DNA of 42,805 nt from assembly GCF_001619875.1 (NCBI RefSeq), contig NZ_LRFC01000016.1:1-42805 (forward strand), given 5' to 3'. The notes below the pieces were generated by a model. The model was not told the DNA's origin and ran no database searches. It saw only the letters and a list, made by a program, of their open reading frames with translations. A program made the translations under genes and the position numbers. The stretch is from Fictibacillus phosphorivorans. Lineage in GTDB: Bacteria; Bacillota; Bacilli; Bacillales; Fictibacillaceae. Positions 1-9,008 of this stretch are shown in pieces; position 1 is the first letter of the stretch, and the number at the start of each line of letters is the position of its first letter.

Positions 1-35
1 AGCGTTGTAAATCCGCATTTTCCTGACGGGACCCC
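1..35 (-). repeat. Tn1546-like terminal inverted repeat, partial
   Basis: Read on the minus strand from base 35 to 1, this begins GGGG and then shares the core GTCAGGAAAATGCGGATT with the 38-bp repeat at 34333-34370. The outer GGGG end lies at 32-35, so the element body lies to the left of base 1, outside the window. The last three or so bases of the repeat are cut off by the window edge. The 5 bases next to it (36-40) are TTTAT. Confidence 0.9.
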
Positions 36-838
36 TTTATTCGCTTTTCTTGCTCTTCTTTCTTATTTGGAATTGCAGCCAATTCTCTCTTAAATCCTTC
101 TATTTTTTTCTCTAAACTGGTTAGTTCTTGCCCTTTTTTTCCTACACAATCAAAATAACTTTCAATTTTATCATTGAAATTACTCACAAACTTATTGAAA
201 TTTTCTAATCCGAATAATGTAGAAAGCCTCTGTTGCTGGTTCTGAGGCGTATTTGCTGACACTCTTGCGAATCCTTCAATTCTATTTCTTTCAATAAAGC
301 AAAATTCATAATCTGATAAACTTGGCATTACAACAATTTCTTTTCCGTATGTATCAATACCTAATAAGGTAGGCGACTGTCCCTGTTTTGTATGAGCATT
401 TTGAATATATTGATTAATGTTAATCCTTTTATTATCCGCTTCGTAAATTGTACCTAACAAAGAATATTCTAGTGCTTCACATAGACTCGATTTTCCAGTC
501 CCATTTGGTCCATATATAAATGTATATGTAGAATTTAAATTAAATTTTAATTCACTTGTAAAGCCCCGGAAATTCTCTACCGTTAAGTTAGATAAATAAA
601 GAATATCTTGAGTACTGGTCTCATTCTCCAAACTCTCCGACATTATATCTACAACACTGTCTCCGGTTTTATGTAGTAGTTCAACAATAATTTTAGCTCT
701 ATTACCACGAGCACTTGTTGCGGACTCAACTTTATCAAATTGACTTAGAATCAGGCTAGCTATCTTTTTTTCATACTCATTAAATTGATCTTGATATCCA
801 GCTAAGAACCTTTTATATTCTATGATTGCCTTGGACAA
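1..838 (-). pseudogene. AAA-family ATPase, 5' part, truncated by transposon end
   Basis: An open frame on the minus strand starts with TTG at 838, behind the SD AAAGGAGAGG, and stays open to base 1. It encodes about 279 residues. A helical N-terminal segment is followed by an SMC/RecF-like start (LTVENFRGF, about residues 84-92), then a Walker A motif GPNGTGKS (about 109-116), and a coiled-coil stretch from about residue 230. The last codons are read from the Tn1546-like terminal repeat, and the expected next repeat bases would supply a TAA stop. The C-terminal half, with Walker B and signature motif, is therefore missing. ATPases of this build are common in plasmid- and phage-borne defence loci, but the partner is lost here. 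The function is unknown and the gene is probably dead. Confidence 0.75.
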
Positions 839-1006
839 AATAACCTCTCCTTTAAGCTAATTCCACCGTTTAATAGGTTAATTTTACCATGTATTGTTAT
901 TGAATTAATATTGTACGATTAATTATTTTTTGGAATTCTAATCCCAGGTCTTTTAAGCTCTGCTTTCTCAATAGATTTACTTTCTGTAGAATCCTACACT
1001 ATAAAA

Positions 1007-1028
1007 CGAACTAGCGTTCGTATATAAT
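1007..1028 (+). promoter_or_regulatory. LexA (SOS) box and -10 of the yolD-like gene
   Basis: The sequence CGAACTAGCGTTCG at 1007-1020 matches the Bacillus LexA/DinR consensus (CGAAC-N4-GTTCG) exactly. A TATAAT -10 follows at 1023-1028, so bound LexA would block this promoter. Transcription should rise on DNA damage or when single-stranded plasmid DNA enters a recipient. Confidence 0.85.
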
Positions 1029-1063
1029 TACTTGAAGAGAAAAAATATGTGGAGGGATTTACT

Positions 1064-1402
1064 ATGATACGTGATCGTGGAAACATCAAGTGGACAGCAA
1101 TGATGCTGCCAGAACATGTTAAGGCACTACGAGCCTTTGATTCGGATCAAACAAAGAAAGAGAAACCTGAACTTGATGAACAGCACCTCTCACTAATGGA
1201 AGAGACAATCAGTGAAGCGATGGCTGAAAACTTGGAGTTATGTTTTACGTATTTTAAAAGTGATGATTTTCACTTGTATATTGGTAAAGTGCATTATATA
1301 GATACATATCGAAAAGAATTGAGAGTAATGGACTTTCATGAGGAGACATTCCGTTTAAAACTCGAAAGCCTGGTAGACGTTAGAATTCACTATCCACGAT
1401 AA
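1064..1402 (+). CDS. YolD-like family protein
   Basis: This 112-residue protein shows the YolD-like pattern: an N-terminal DRGNIKW segment followed by a WYL-like beta region with charged residues near the C-terminus (LCFTYFKSDD, IHYP). I chose the ATG at 1064 because the SD GGAGGG lies 7-8 bases upstream; the upstream GTG at 1049 lies inside that SD. YolD-like genes usually sit beside uvrX/polY-type Y-family polymerase genes in Bacillus plasmids and prophages and are SOS-controlled. Here the LexA box is present, but no polymerase gene follows: the next gene is on the other strand. The molecular role of YolD proteins is unclear. Family confidence is high. Confidence 0.85.
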   Translation: MIRDRGNIKWTAMMLPEHVKALRAFDSDQTKKEKPELDEQHLSLMEETISEAMAENLELCFTYFKSDDFHLYIGKVHYIDTYRKELRVMDFHEETFRLKLESLVDVRIHYPR

Positions 1403-1460
1403 AAGAGCAATGGACCTCTGCATTGAATATTAAGATTCTATAATCCCTATTTTTGGACAC

Positions 1461-1489
1461 AAAAAAATCGCTCTTTATGAAAGAACGAT
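1461..1489 (-). terminator. terminator of the conjugation operon
   Basis: On the minus strand an ATCGTTCTTT/AAAGAGCGAT stem with a 3-base loop is followed by a run of T. It lies just after the abrB-like gene and ends the operon. Confidence 0.8.
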
Positions 1490-1504
1490 CGGTTACTTCC
1501 TTTG

Positions 1505-1777
1505 TCATTTAGCTTCTTCTAGTTCCCGAAGCAGAATTTCGGCGCCTTTAGGACTCAACACAAATTTCCCATCACCATACGTTTTGTTTTCGTTGGTTAT
1601 TTCACCGGTAATCGCACACGCATTCTGGGCCATATATTTTTGGAAAATGATTTTATCATCATCTACAAAAATCTCTATTGCATCCTTAATTTCAATCTCC
1701 ATGACTCTTCTTAACTCAATGGGAATAACAATTCTCCCCAGCTCGTCTACCTTCCTTACAACACCTGTACTTTTCAT
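1505..1777 (-). CDS. AbrB/SpoVT-type transcriptional regulator
   Basis: This 90-residue protein has an N-terminal swapped-hairpin AbrB domain. The residues GVVRKVDELGRIVIPIELRR at about 5-24 are the family signature, followed by the beta strand IEIFVDDDKIIFQKY. The C-terminal half resembles the AbrB/Abh multimerisation part (SPKGAEILLREL). It has a good SD and lies 17 bases after the previous gene, so it is probably the last gene of the conjugation operon. AbrB proteins bind AT-rich promoters in growth transition states. This copy may feed back on transfer or partition promoters, but the target is inferred only. Confidence 0.9.
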   Translation of the reverse strand: MKSTGVVRKVDELGRIVIPIELRRVMEIEIKDAIEIFVDDDKIIFQKYMAQNACAITGEITNENKTYGDGKFVLSPKGAEILLRELEEAK

Positions 1778-1794
1778 GCTAATATCTTCCTTCC

Positions 1795-2334
1795 TTAGGA
1801 CGTGGGACGTCCGGTTAATTCTCCGACAAATTCTACATCATCGATCTTCCAGCCTTGCTCTTTCACATAAATAAGAGACGTTTTGACAATTACCGTTTCT
1901 GTATTCGATACATTATTATACTCTGTCGAAAGCTTGAATTCATTAAAGAACTCTGCCTCCGTTTTCGATGACTGATATTCAAACGGCTTCAGCCCGACCA
2001 TGGTTGATTTGACGGATTGTTTGGATTCCGGTGGTTTCGTTCCAGAAGGATGAGTCGCTTTAAATCCACGATCGGTCATTAAGGGACGAATCTTTTGATA
2101 GCGTTCAGCCGTAGTTTCATAAGTGAAAAACGCTTCAAGGAACGACCGATTTTTAGATAGTGCCTCCGTTTGTTGAACAGAGGTTAGGGATTTAATTTGT
2201 TCTTCATAATGACGCTGATTTGACCTAACTTCCTGCAGCTGGGAGCGTAAGCTAAAAACGTACATGATGATGATTACCGCTGCAATAAAAGCACCCATAA
2301 TCATAATGTAATTTTTCTTTTGGCTGGGTTCCAT
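1795..2334 (-). CDS. membrane-anchored conjugation protein, unknown family
   Basis: This protein of about 179 residues has one N-terminal membrane segment (about residues 9-29 from the chosen start), a short coiled coil (LRSQLQEVRSNQRHYEEQIK) and a soluble domain that ends in alternating strands (TVIVKTSLIYVKEQGWKIDDVEF). That layout is like an NTF2/VirB8-type domain on a membrane anchor. I chose the ATG at 2334 because the SD GGAGGTG sits 7 bases before it; a GTG further upstream lies inside that SD. It directly follows the cell-wall hydrolase gene in the operon. A structural role in the transfer channel is inferred from position and layout, not from a recognised family. Confidence 0.7.
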   Translation of the reverse strand: MEPSQKKNYIMIMGAFIAAVIIIMYVFSLRSQLQEVRSNQRHYEEQIKSLTSVQQTEALSKNRSFLEAFFTYETTAERYQKIRPLMTDRGFKATHPSGTKPPESKQSVKSTMVGLKPFEYQSSKTEAEFFNEFKLSTEYNNVSNTETVIVKTSLIYVKEQGWKIDDVEFVGELTGRPTS

Positions 2335-2348
2335 GATTTTCACCTCCA

Positions 2349-3386
2349 CTACTGAATCCTTCTAAATCCTAAGAAAGGATAAATATTTTTCCACTCTTGA
2401 ACGGACGAATAAGAAGTGCCGTTGCTGCCGTTCGCATTAATGAATTGGCCATCTCCTACATACATGCCGACGTGAGAAGCTCCTGGTTTATAGGTAGAAA
2501 AAAAGACTAAATCTCCCGGTTTTATTTGATCTTCAGGAACAGGAACAGTTTTGTCGTATTGAGATTGCGCTGTTCCGTACATGTCTACGCCAACCTGCGC
2601 AAAAGCATATTCGAGTAATCCTGAACAATCAAATCCGCCGGCTGCTGGCGTTCGACCTCCCCATACGTAAGGGCGGCCAAGAAATTCTTTCATAATGTGA
2701 TGGACTTCCTCTACATCAAATGACTGGCTTCCATCTCCTACGACGACCTTCCCGCCATTTCCGCCCTCATAATAGCGAAGGACGTGTTCGACATAGTGGA
2801 CGTCTCCATACCGGGACCATCCGTTTTTGACAGCCATCATCTCACTAAAATCAATAGCGACTTCCTTGGAATACCCTCCCCGTTCTAAGGCATAGCCGAT
2901 AAATCCATTCCCAAAATTATAAGACTGCAGGGCTAGGTGAATATCTCCTTTGGCTTGTTTCATCACATCCGCAAAATACTTCACCCCAATCTGAATGGAG
3001 TATTCAGGATCGGTAATAGCCCCAGGTGGTAACCCGATTGATTCAGAACTCTGCATCACATCTAAATGTCGGCCACCACTTTCTTGTTGGATCAGAGCCA
3101 TGATCAGCCCGACATATTCGCCAATCCCATTTTCCTCTGCATATTTCCGAATGAGGGGTTCATATCGAAGGACTTCAGCCGATACCTCTGCTGTTCCTCC
3201 AGCTCCTTCTCCTGAAAGCCCGGAGTCAAATTGATTTTCTCCGCCGAGACTAATCGAGATGAATAAAGCAATGCCGAAAATGGATAGGAGGAGAAGAAGG
3301 ATCCCTGCAATCACCCACGTAAGAGGGTTTTTCAGAATGGTCACGGTTTTAACAACTTTTGCACCTTTCTTCAAAACGCCTTGCAT
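2349..3386 (-). CDS. CwlT-like bifunctional cell-wall hydrolase
   Basis: Residue numbers here count from the upstream alternative start at 3422. A membrane segment at about 34-57 is followed by a lysozyme/transglycosylase domain (about 85-215, with the catalytic glutamate in IQQESGG at 114). A C-terminal NlpC/P60 endopeptidase domain (about 235-357) has Cys266 in FDCSG and His317 in SHVGMYVG. The same two-domain order is seen in CwlT of ICEBs1, which opens peptidoglycan for the mating channel and is needed for transfer. I chose the ATG at 3386 (residue 13) because it has the SD AAAGGAG 5 bases upstream. The gene lies between the VirB6-like and small membrane protein genes. Both active sites look intact. 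Confidence 0.93.
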   Translation of the reverse strand: MQGVLKKGAKVVKTVTILKNPLTWVIAGILLLLLSIFGIALFISISLGGENQFDSGLSGEGAGGTAEVSAEVLRYEPLIRKYAEENGIGEYVGLIMALIQQESGGRHLDVMQSSESIGLPPGAITDPEYSIQIGVKYFADVMKQAKGDIHLALQSYNFGNGFIGYALERGGYSKEVAIDFSEMMAVKNGWSRYGDVHYVEHVLRYYEGGNGGKVVVGDGSQSFDVEEVHHIMKEFLGRPYVWGGRTPAAGGFDCSGLLEYAFAQVGVDMYGTAQSQYDKTVPVPEDQIKPGDLVFFSTYKPGASHVGMYVGDGQFINANGSNGTSYSSVQEWKNIYPFLGFRRIQ

Positions 3387-3479
3387 AGGCTCTCCTTTCT
3401 GAAAGCCATTTTGACGCAACAAGACAAGGGGTTAACCACAAAACAAAAGTTAACTGCGTCAGAAGGCTTCTCTCCGACA

Positions 3480-5480
3480 TCATTTTTGTCGGTTCGTTTG
3501 CTCATGCTTGGACTTCCTGCTTTCTGATCGTTTGACCGTCTCACCAGAAGTATTTGCATTCCTTTTTTTGATTTGCTGCTCAGCTTCCCATTGAGTGATG
3601 TGTTTGTCTGGGTCTCTCGATGCCGCCACCTCTTTTTGACTATCCATTCGTCCTGCCGGATTACGGTGAGGGGAAGGCTGGTGAGTCGTACTTCCATTTT
3701 TTTGTTGCTGGATTGGTTTAGATTCCTTATTTGTTGCTCTCTCTGACTTTGTTGAGCCAGGATTACGAGCCTCTGAAACGGATCGTTGAGAGGAAGGTGT
3801 TCTAGCAGCCTGCACTTTCTCCTCACTTTTGTTGGGTCCTTCACTTTTTTGCTTTTTGTAATCATTTAAATTCACGATCGCAGCTCCTGCATTTCGTGAA
3901 GCTGATCGAGGGGTCTCCGTTCCTGTAGCCGCTAAATCGCTTTTCATCCCTTTTTTATTCTGTTTTTCTGAATTTTTTTCACTTCCTAATTTGTTCTCTC
4001 CGACTGCTTTACGGTGCTCTGACCGTTCACCACTAGCTCCGGCCGCTTTCCGGCCAGCTCCCTCTAAACCAGATTGAAATTCGTCCATACGCTTTTTCTG
4101 TTTATGGTTTTGATGGGCTTTACCTACCATCCGTTTAGCCCCCTTCATTCCTCTGTCTCCAGCATCTCCCAATCGATTCAGGGTATTGGTGGTCGTTCTT
4201 TCCACCACTTGCTGACCTTGAACCATACCAGCTGAAGCGACTTCAAAGATTTCCGTACGATATTTGAACAAGCCCCAAATGGTAATGCAAATCAGAAAGA
4301 CCACAAACGCATATCCTTCTACACCGTTCGTGACTTTAACTGATTCATAAAGGAGAGTGACCAGTCCCGTGATTACCGCAATTAAGAGAACGAGCCCTGC
4401 CTTCATAAGCAGAACACCCACAATCTTTTTCCCATGATTCAATGCACTTTCACTGTAAGCTGGGATGAGAGAAAGAATGAGTGGAATGGCCGTAAAAATG
4501 ACTAAAGCTAAAAACCAGACTTGAAGCAAAAACTTAAAAACACCTAATAACAAAACCGGAATGGCCAAAGCAATCGTGGAAATGATCGTGATAATAAGAT
4601 AGCCAAACCGCTCTCCACTGAATTCAGGAGACATTTGCTTGTTGTCTAGTTCTGAAACTTCAGCATTAACAATGTTTTTTCTTTGTTCTTTCCCTTCATC
4701 AGAGTAGGGTTTAATGGCCAATAAATTATCTACTCGATTGGGATTTTCCTTGATGATGTCAGCTTCTTTCGTGGAACCATAGTTTAAAAGCAAATACGGC
4801 CGCTTAACCATAAGGTTAAACAGTTGATTTTCAAGCAAGGCGATGCCCTCTTTAGGGTTATAAGCCGCATTACTGTCAAACTCGTCCGAACTGATAAGAA
4901 CATTTGCTGAGCTGGCGATGCCTTCAAGTTCAGCCCCTCGATCATTGAGCCATTTGATATTCCCTGTCGCATCGGAGTAAAACCAAAAGGTCAGGACCGT
5001 GATGGCCAATGCTCCAAGGATGGCTTTTACTGCATGACCGACCTGCTGATTGACGAAATAACGCCACGCAGCAGCTCCACCCACAAAGATGACAAACAAC
5101 GAGAGGAACGTACCGGACATAATCTCATAAATCCGTTCACTCATAATTCCGGCTTCGCTTGCAATGCTGCTGATTAAATCAAATGACATGAGTTGATTGG
5201 TCGAATAAAGAGTAAAGCTGGCAAGGGTTTTATTGAATCCCCACATCCCTTGATTAATGGCGTGCAAGGCATTATCCGCAGCATCTTTAAATCCGTCCCC
5301 TATGTTCGCTTCCATCTTGTAATGATCGAGAGGATATTCTTTGCTTTCCAGAGTCACACGACCAACGGTCTCCTCTTTTTTCTGAACAGTCGGGGAAGAA
5401 TCTTCGGCCAGTGTAGCCGCTGGCATGAGAAGAAATAGCAGCGCTATCCCTAAACCGATCCCCCGTTTTAGGAAGTTCAT
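3480..5480 (-). CDS. VirB6/TrbL-like polytopic conjugation channel protein
   Basis: The protein is about 666 residues from the ATG at 5480, which has the SD AAGGAGGG 4-5 bases upstream. The longer open frame, from 5510, overlaps the lipoprotein gene and has no SD. An N-terminal signal peptide (LLFLLMPAATLAE) precedes about seven hydrophobic segments between residues 110 and 430. The last 200 or so residues are hydrophilic, low in complexity and rich in K, R, S, Q and N, so this tail is probably cytoplasmic and disordered. The architecture matches the large membrane proteins (ConG/YddG-like, CD3337/EF1877-like) of Gram-positive conjugation systems, which form the inner channel. Its place after virB4 and before cwlT is typical. 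Confidence 0.8.
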   Translation of the reverse strand: MNFLKRGIGLGIALLFLLMPAATLAEDSSPTVQKKEETVGRVTLESKEYPLDHYKMEANIGDGFKDAADNALHAINQGMWGFNKTLASFTLYSTNQLMSFDLISSIASEAGIMSERIYEIMSGTFLSLFVIFVGGAAAWRYFVNQQVGHAVKAILGALAITVLTFWFYSDATGNIKWLNDRGAELEGIASSANVLISSDEFDSNAAYNPKEGIALLENQLFNLMVKRPYLLLNYGSTKEADIIKENPNRVDNLLAIKPYSDEGKEQRKNIVNAEVSELDNKQMSPEFSGERFGYLIITIISTIALAIPVLLLGVFKFLLQVWFLALVIFTAIPLILSLIPAYSESALNHGKKIVGVLLMKAGLVLLIAVITGLVTLLYESVKVTNGVEGYAFVVFLICITIWGLFKYRTEIFEVASAGMVQGQQVVERTTTNTLNRLGDAGDRGMKGAKRMVGKAHQNHKQKKRMDEFQSGLEGAGRKAAGASGERSEHRKAVGENKLGSEKNSEKQNKKGMKSDLAATGTETPRSASRNAGAAIVNLNDYKKQKSEGPNKSEEKVQAARTPSSQRSVSEARNPGSTKSERATNKESKPIQQQKNGSTTHQPSPHRNPAGRMDSQKEVAASRDPDKHITQWEAEQQIKKRNANTSGETVKRSESRKSKHEQTNRQK

Positions 5481-5491
5481 CCAATCCCTCC

Positions 5492-5926
5492 TTATTCGCA
5501 GTGAATACAAGCTTGTCGGTCAAACTTGTCTTTGATATCCTCCCGGTTAATATCCAAACTCTTACTCGTATCTACCTTCCACACATCAGATTTTTGACGG
5601 AGCAGAATGTTATCTTTAACGGTATTATCACCATTTGGATTTTTGAAATCTGTAAAAACATAATAGTATTCAGACTCTTTGTCGTAGTAAACTTCAAAAC
5701 GAATATCTTTATATTTCAAACCGGAATTAATCTTCTTAGCTCCTTTATCAACTTCATAAGAGCCTTTCTTAAACACAAGCTCTTGCTGCTTATCATATTC
5801 GTTATTAAATTTTGCTTTTTCCCAATCATAAGCAACCTTTGAAATATCTTCAGAAGAAGTGCCCTGATTGCACCCGGTTAAAAGTGCAACCAACGCTAAA
5901 AGGGAGATAACTAGTGTTTTCTTCAA
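5492..5926 (-). CDS. small lipoprotein of the conjugation operon
   Basis: This 144-residue protein has a clear lipoprotein signal peptide ending in the lipobox LLTGC (Cys at about residue 19). The mature part is hydrophilic with many aromatic and charged residues and has a compact alpha+beta pattern. Two cysteines close together (CIHC) lie at the very C-terminus. It overlaps the virB4-like gene by 4 bases and ends just before the VirB6-like gene, so it is co-translated with them. It is probably attached to the outer face of the membrane near the channel. The family was not recognised. Confidence 0.8.
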   Translation of the reverse strand: MKKTLVISLLALVALLTGCNQGTSSEDISKVAYDWEKAKFNNEYDKQQELVFKKGSYEVDKGAKKINSGLKYKDIRFEVYYDKESEYYYVFTDFKNPNGDNTVKDNILLRQKSDVWKVDTSKSLDINREDIKDKFDRQACIHCE

Positions 5927-8373
5927 ATGAATGCCTCCTCGGTTTCCGCTCTGCCTCGGTCATTTTCTTTCGTATTGAAGGCGCTGATCCATTCATCAAA
6001 CAGGACATCGGTTTGAATCTTGGCGGTGCGTCCGTACATGTCTTCAACGATACACTGACCCTCGGTCAGATTTTTCAGCATATCCCGGTTAGCTTTGTTG
6101 TCCTCCAGGCCGAGAAATTCAATGATGTTCGCTGCTTCTTCAGTGGTTTTCGCTTTAAACGCAAATTTTGTACCGATATTCTCTTTGATTTGAGGCTTGT
6201 TGTATTCATACGTGGACTGCGTAATGATATAAACCGCGGAGCGCAAGGAACGGCCGGTTCGTAATAACTCATTGATGAGCCGATCACCGGCCCCTGTGTT
6301 CATGAGCATCCAGGCTTCTTCAAAGATCGTCATCTTGACCACGGAATCATCACGGGCAAAACGGGTGGCGAACTTCGCCAACGGCTGCATTAACGCAACA
6401 GCTATGTGTTCATCACGCGTCGAAGCTTTTTCGCCTTCATCTGGGAGATTCAAGTTTTGAATCTGCAATATATTGACTTGTTCATGCAAACTAATGCCTT
6501 CTACATTCCCATCCGAAAACATAAGCTTGGCGATGCCGTTTGTCCCGATCTCATAAAGAAGATCTCCGACGTTTCGGACGTCCTGATCTTCTGATTCTTG
6601 TAAATGACGAACGACATTTAAGAGTCCTGGCTTCTTCTCTTGCTGCAGCACGTGACGGACCCCTTTATAGATCGCCGTTTTTACATTCCGTTCATTGGAT
6701 TGAAGCTCGGATAGGTATTCAAGGACACCAACCGCTGCATCTTGCGCCTCTTCTCCTTCCAAGAACGTCAAAGGATCGAGCTTTCCAGCGTCCTTCTTTT
6801 CACTTGATAGAGTAATATAGTTAAAGCTTTCAATTAAATCCCGGAAGAAAGGCGCTGTTCGCTCCATTTCAGGCGTGATCGCTTGTTTAAATTTCTTTTC
6901 TACTTCATCCTTAGGATCCGTCATAAGCACCTTGGCACCGAAAAAGACGCCATTCAACAAGATATCTTTTAACAAATACGATTTCCCCATTCCCGTTGGT
7001 CCTGAGATCGTGACGTGAGGAGAAGAATACTTCGAACCTTTTAAGCCCAAATGAGCGAGAAACGGATGAAAGAAAACAAGAGATTGAGAGTTTTCAACGC
7101 TTTCGCCCGCGTAAGAGATATTTTTCCCGAGATAAAAGCCGACGGTATTGCCAATCTTCCGCGTAAGGGAGAAAAGAGATTCCCCAAAAGATTCAGGAGT
7201 AAGGATTTGCTCCCAATCGTCCGCAACGATTTTAGCTCCTGGCAGGGATTGATGAAATAATAGGAGTTGGTCGGCTAACGGTTGGACAAGTTCGATCTGC
7301 TGATCCTTAAAATCGATTTTGAGCCTTCTGGCTCGTTTTCGAACTTCTTCTTTTGTTGGGCCGTAGACCACGAAATTAATGTGAGTTCTGAGGAGTGGTT
7401 TACCTTGATTCTTGATTTGATTTTCTAAATCGTGCAGAAGTTCACGGCCTGTATTAATTAAACTGTCATCATCCTCATTGGCTTCAATGAGTTGGGCATC
7501 CTGATCACGAAATCGCTTTTTGATGGTATTGGTACGGCCTTCATCCTCCTTTTTGTTCTTGTAGATCGTTCGCATGTTGACTTCAACCGGGAAAGGATAC
7601 GACTGAAAGAAATACGCCCATTCTTTATAGCCTAGCTGAATGGGGAATTCGGAAACTGGAAGAAACGCACACCAAGATTCATCTTCTAGTTGTTGAATAC
7701 CCACATAGCCGGCTTTTCCGGGATCTAGGATGCCTTCTGTAAGACTGTACACACTGCCCTCCCCGTCAGGCTGCGCTTGACCTCTGACAAACTGATGACG
7801 AATGATGTAGCGAAGCTCTTTTTCCTTCACTCGATTGGCCCCTAGATAATGATTGAGCGTTGTGAAAGCATCCTCCTCGGATTCCTCAAATAACCGAACG
7901 GTTAAATCATCAATGCTCTGACCGCCAAAACCGGCAAGTTTCTGAAGGTACCGGTTCATGCTTTTAAAAGAGGAGGAAAAAGAATGCATGAGATTCTCAT
8001 CAAGTTCCTGTCGCTTTAACTTCACACCAACAAAAAACTTATACTCGACCACGTGTTTCGCTTCTTCTCTTAAAATCTCTTTGGCTCGTTCTGCGTAATA
8101 CATGCCGGTATCCGCGTACTGCCCTTCATATTGAGCTTGCAGGCTATCCATCCGTTTATCGATATCAACAGGAATCGGTACGATTTTATAATCGATTTCT
8201 TCAAATGCCGAGAACTGCCAAGCCAGCCGTTGCAGACGGTTCACAAGATGATTTTCTGCTTCTTGTTCATTAACGCCTACGGTGTTTTCATGCAAACGAT
8301 AATAAGACCAGGCTTCCATATCATGTGTATAGATCACGTTGTCTTTAAAAGATTGAATCGGAAACTGTATCAT
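5923..8373 (-). CDS. VirB4/ConE-like conjugation ATPase
   Basis: This 816-residue ATPase has an N-terminal domain of about 400 residues that contacts other channel parts and a C-terminal HerA/FtsK-like ATPase domain. Walker A is GPTGMGKS at 458-465 and Walker B is MTIFEEAW at about 681-688. It would power assembly of the transfer channel or substrate transfer at the cytoplasmic membrane, as ConE does in ICEBs1. It is translationally coupled to the following lipoprotein gene (4-base overlap) and follows the tcpE-like gene by 12 bases. Length and motifs fit an intact protein. Confidence 0.95.
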   Translation of the reverse strand: MIQFPIQSFKDNVIYTHDMEAWSYYRLHENTVGVNEQEAENHLVNRLQRLAWQFSAFEEIDYKIVPIPVDIDKRMDSLQAQYEGQYADTGMYYAERAKEILREEAKHVVEYKFFVGVKLKRQELDENLMHSFSSSFKSMNRYLQKLAGFGGQSIDDLTVRLFEESEEDAFTTLNHYLGANRVKEKELRYIIRHQFVRGQAQPDGEGSVYSLTEGILDPGKAGYVGIQQLEDESWCAFLPVSEFPIQLGYKEWAYFFQSYPFPVEVNMRTIYKNKKEDEGRTNTIKKRFRDQDAQLIEANEDDDSLINTGRELLHDLENQIKNQGKPLLRTHINFVVYGPTKEEVRKRARRLKIDFKDQQIELVQPLADQLLLFHQSLPGAKIVADDWEQILTPESFGESLFSLTRKIGNTVGFYLGKNISYAGESVENSQSLVFFHPFLAHLGLKGSKYSSPHVTISGPTGMGKSYLLKDILLNGVFFGAKVLMTDPKDEVEKKFKQAITPEMERTAPFFRDLIESFNYITLSSEKKDAGKLDPLTFLEGEEAQDAAVGVLEYLSELQSNERNVKTAIYKGVRHVLQQEKKPGLLNVVRHLQESEDQDVRNVGDLLYEIGTNGIAKLMFSDGNVEGISLHEQVNILQIQNLNLPDEGEKASTRDEHIAVALMQPLAKFATRFARDDSVVKMTIFEEAWMLMNTGAGDRLINELLRTGRSLRSAVYIITQSTYEYNKPQIKENIGTKFAFKAKTTEEAANIIEFLGLEDNKANRDMLKNLTEGQCIVEDMYGRTAKIQTDVLFDEWISAFNTKENDRGRAETEEAFI

Positions 8374-8385
8374 ACAATCACCACC

Positions 8386-8775
8386 TTATTGGAATCGCTC
8401 GTAAGACTGCGCTTTCTTCATTTGTGGCTGGTACACACTCTTTTGGCTGCTGTAGGAATAACGTTTAGTAAATAGATAACGGAAATAACCGATGAAAAAA
8501 CGGTCCAATCGCTTTCCATCCAATCGGCTTTTGCAAATGGCCCCCGCAATCAACCAAGGCAACACAGCATAAAACGCAAGCTGCAGCGTGGTCGGCAAAA
8601 TGTGATTAATGCTGCCTCTAAAGAGAAAGAAAAAGCCGAAGATCAGGACGGCCACGATGATTTGCCGAATCTCAATCCCCTTGGAAAAGACGAGGGATTT
8701 CTCGCCTTTTCCAAGCTTCCAGATTTTCAAGGGATATTTAAAAAACTTCCGATAACTGTAGGCATCTGTCCTCAA
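8386..8775 (-). CDS. TcpE-family conjugal transfer membrane protein
   Basis: This 129-residue protein has two adjacent membrane segments (about residues 37-75) flanked by basic regions. The pattern RKFFKYPLKIWKLG before the membrane part, and a basic RLDRFFIGYFRYLF segment after it, fit the TcpE/ConD (YddD) family. In pCW3 and ICEBs1 this family is part of the membrane transfer complex, usually encoded next to virB4, as here. It overlaps the tcpD-like gene by 4 bases. Confidence 0.88.
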   Translation of the reverse strand: MRTDAYSYRKFFKYPLKIWKLGKGEKSLVFSKGIEIRQIIVAVLIFGFFFLFRGSINHILPTTLQLAFYAVLPWLIAGAICKSRLDGKRLDRFFIGYFRYLFTKRYSYSSQKSVYQPQMKKAQSYERFQ

Positions 8776-9002
8776 TTTAAACCACCACTTTTAACTTGAT
8801 CCCATATCGCATTAGCCATGCTTTCAAACTCCCCAGGATTGGCTACGATCACATAGCAGACAACCGCAAAAACAAAACTGGAGAAAAACTGGCCCCATCG
8901 TTGAGAAATAAACGCTCGGACAATCATGACAATCATAATGATGAACAAAACGGCCGCCACCTGACCTGAAACATAATCAGTTAACCCTGTAATATCCGGC
9001 AT
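8772..9002 (-). CDS. TcpD-family small conjugation membrane protein
   Basis: This 76-residue protein has two hydrophobic segments (about 15-29 and 38-54) and an amphipathic C-terminal helix. Size, layout and position between the TcpC-like and TcpE-like genes match the TcpD/ConC (YddC) family. It overlaps the next gene by 4 bases and follows tcpC by 6 bases. Confidence 0.8.
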   Translation of the reverse strand: MPDITGLTDYVSGQVAAVLFIIMIVMIVRAFISQRWGQFFSSFVFAVVCYVIVANPGEFESMANAIWDQVKSGGLN

Positions 9003-9008
9003 TTTCCA

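Noticed and set aside
3371..3865. 164-codon minus-strand frame overlapping the VirB6-like tail
   Set aside because: It is a shadow frame of the low-complexity C-terminal tail, with no SD and no recognisable product.
6075..7260. Short open frames within the virB4-like gene on both strands
   Set aside because: They are fully inside a gene with intact motifs and lack ribosome binding sites.
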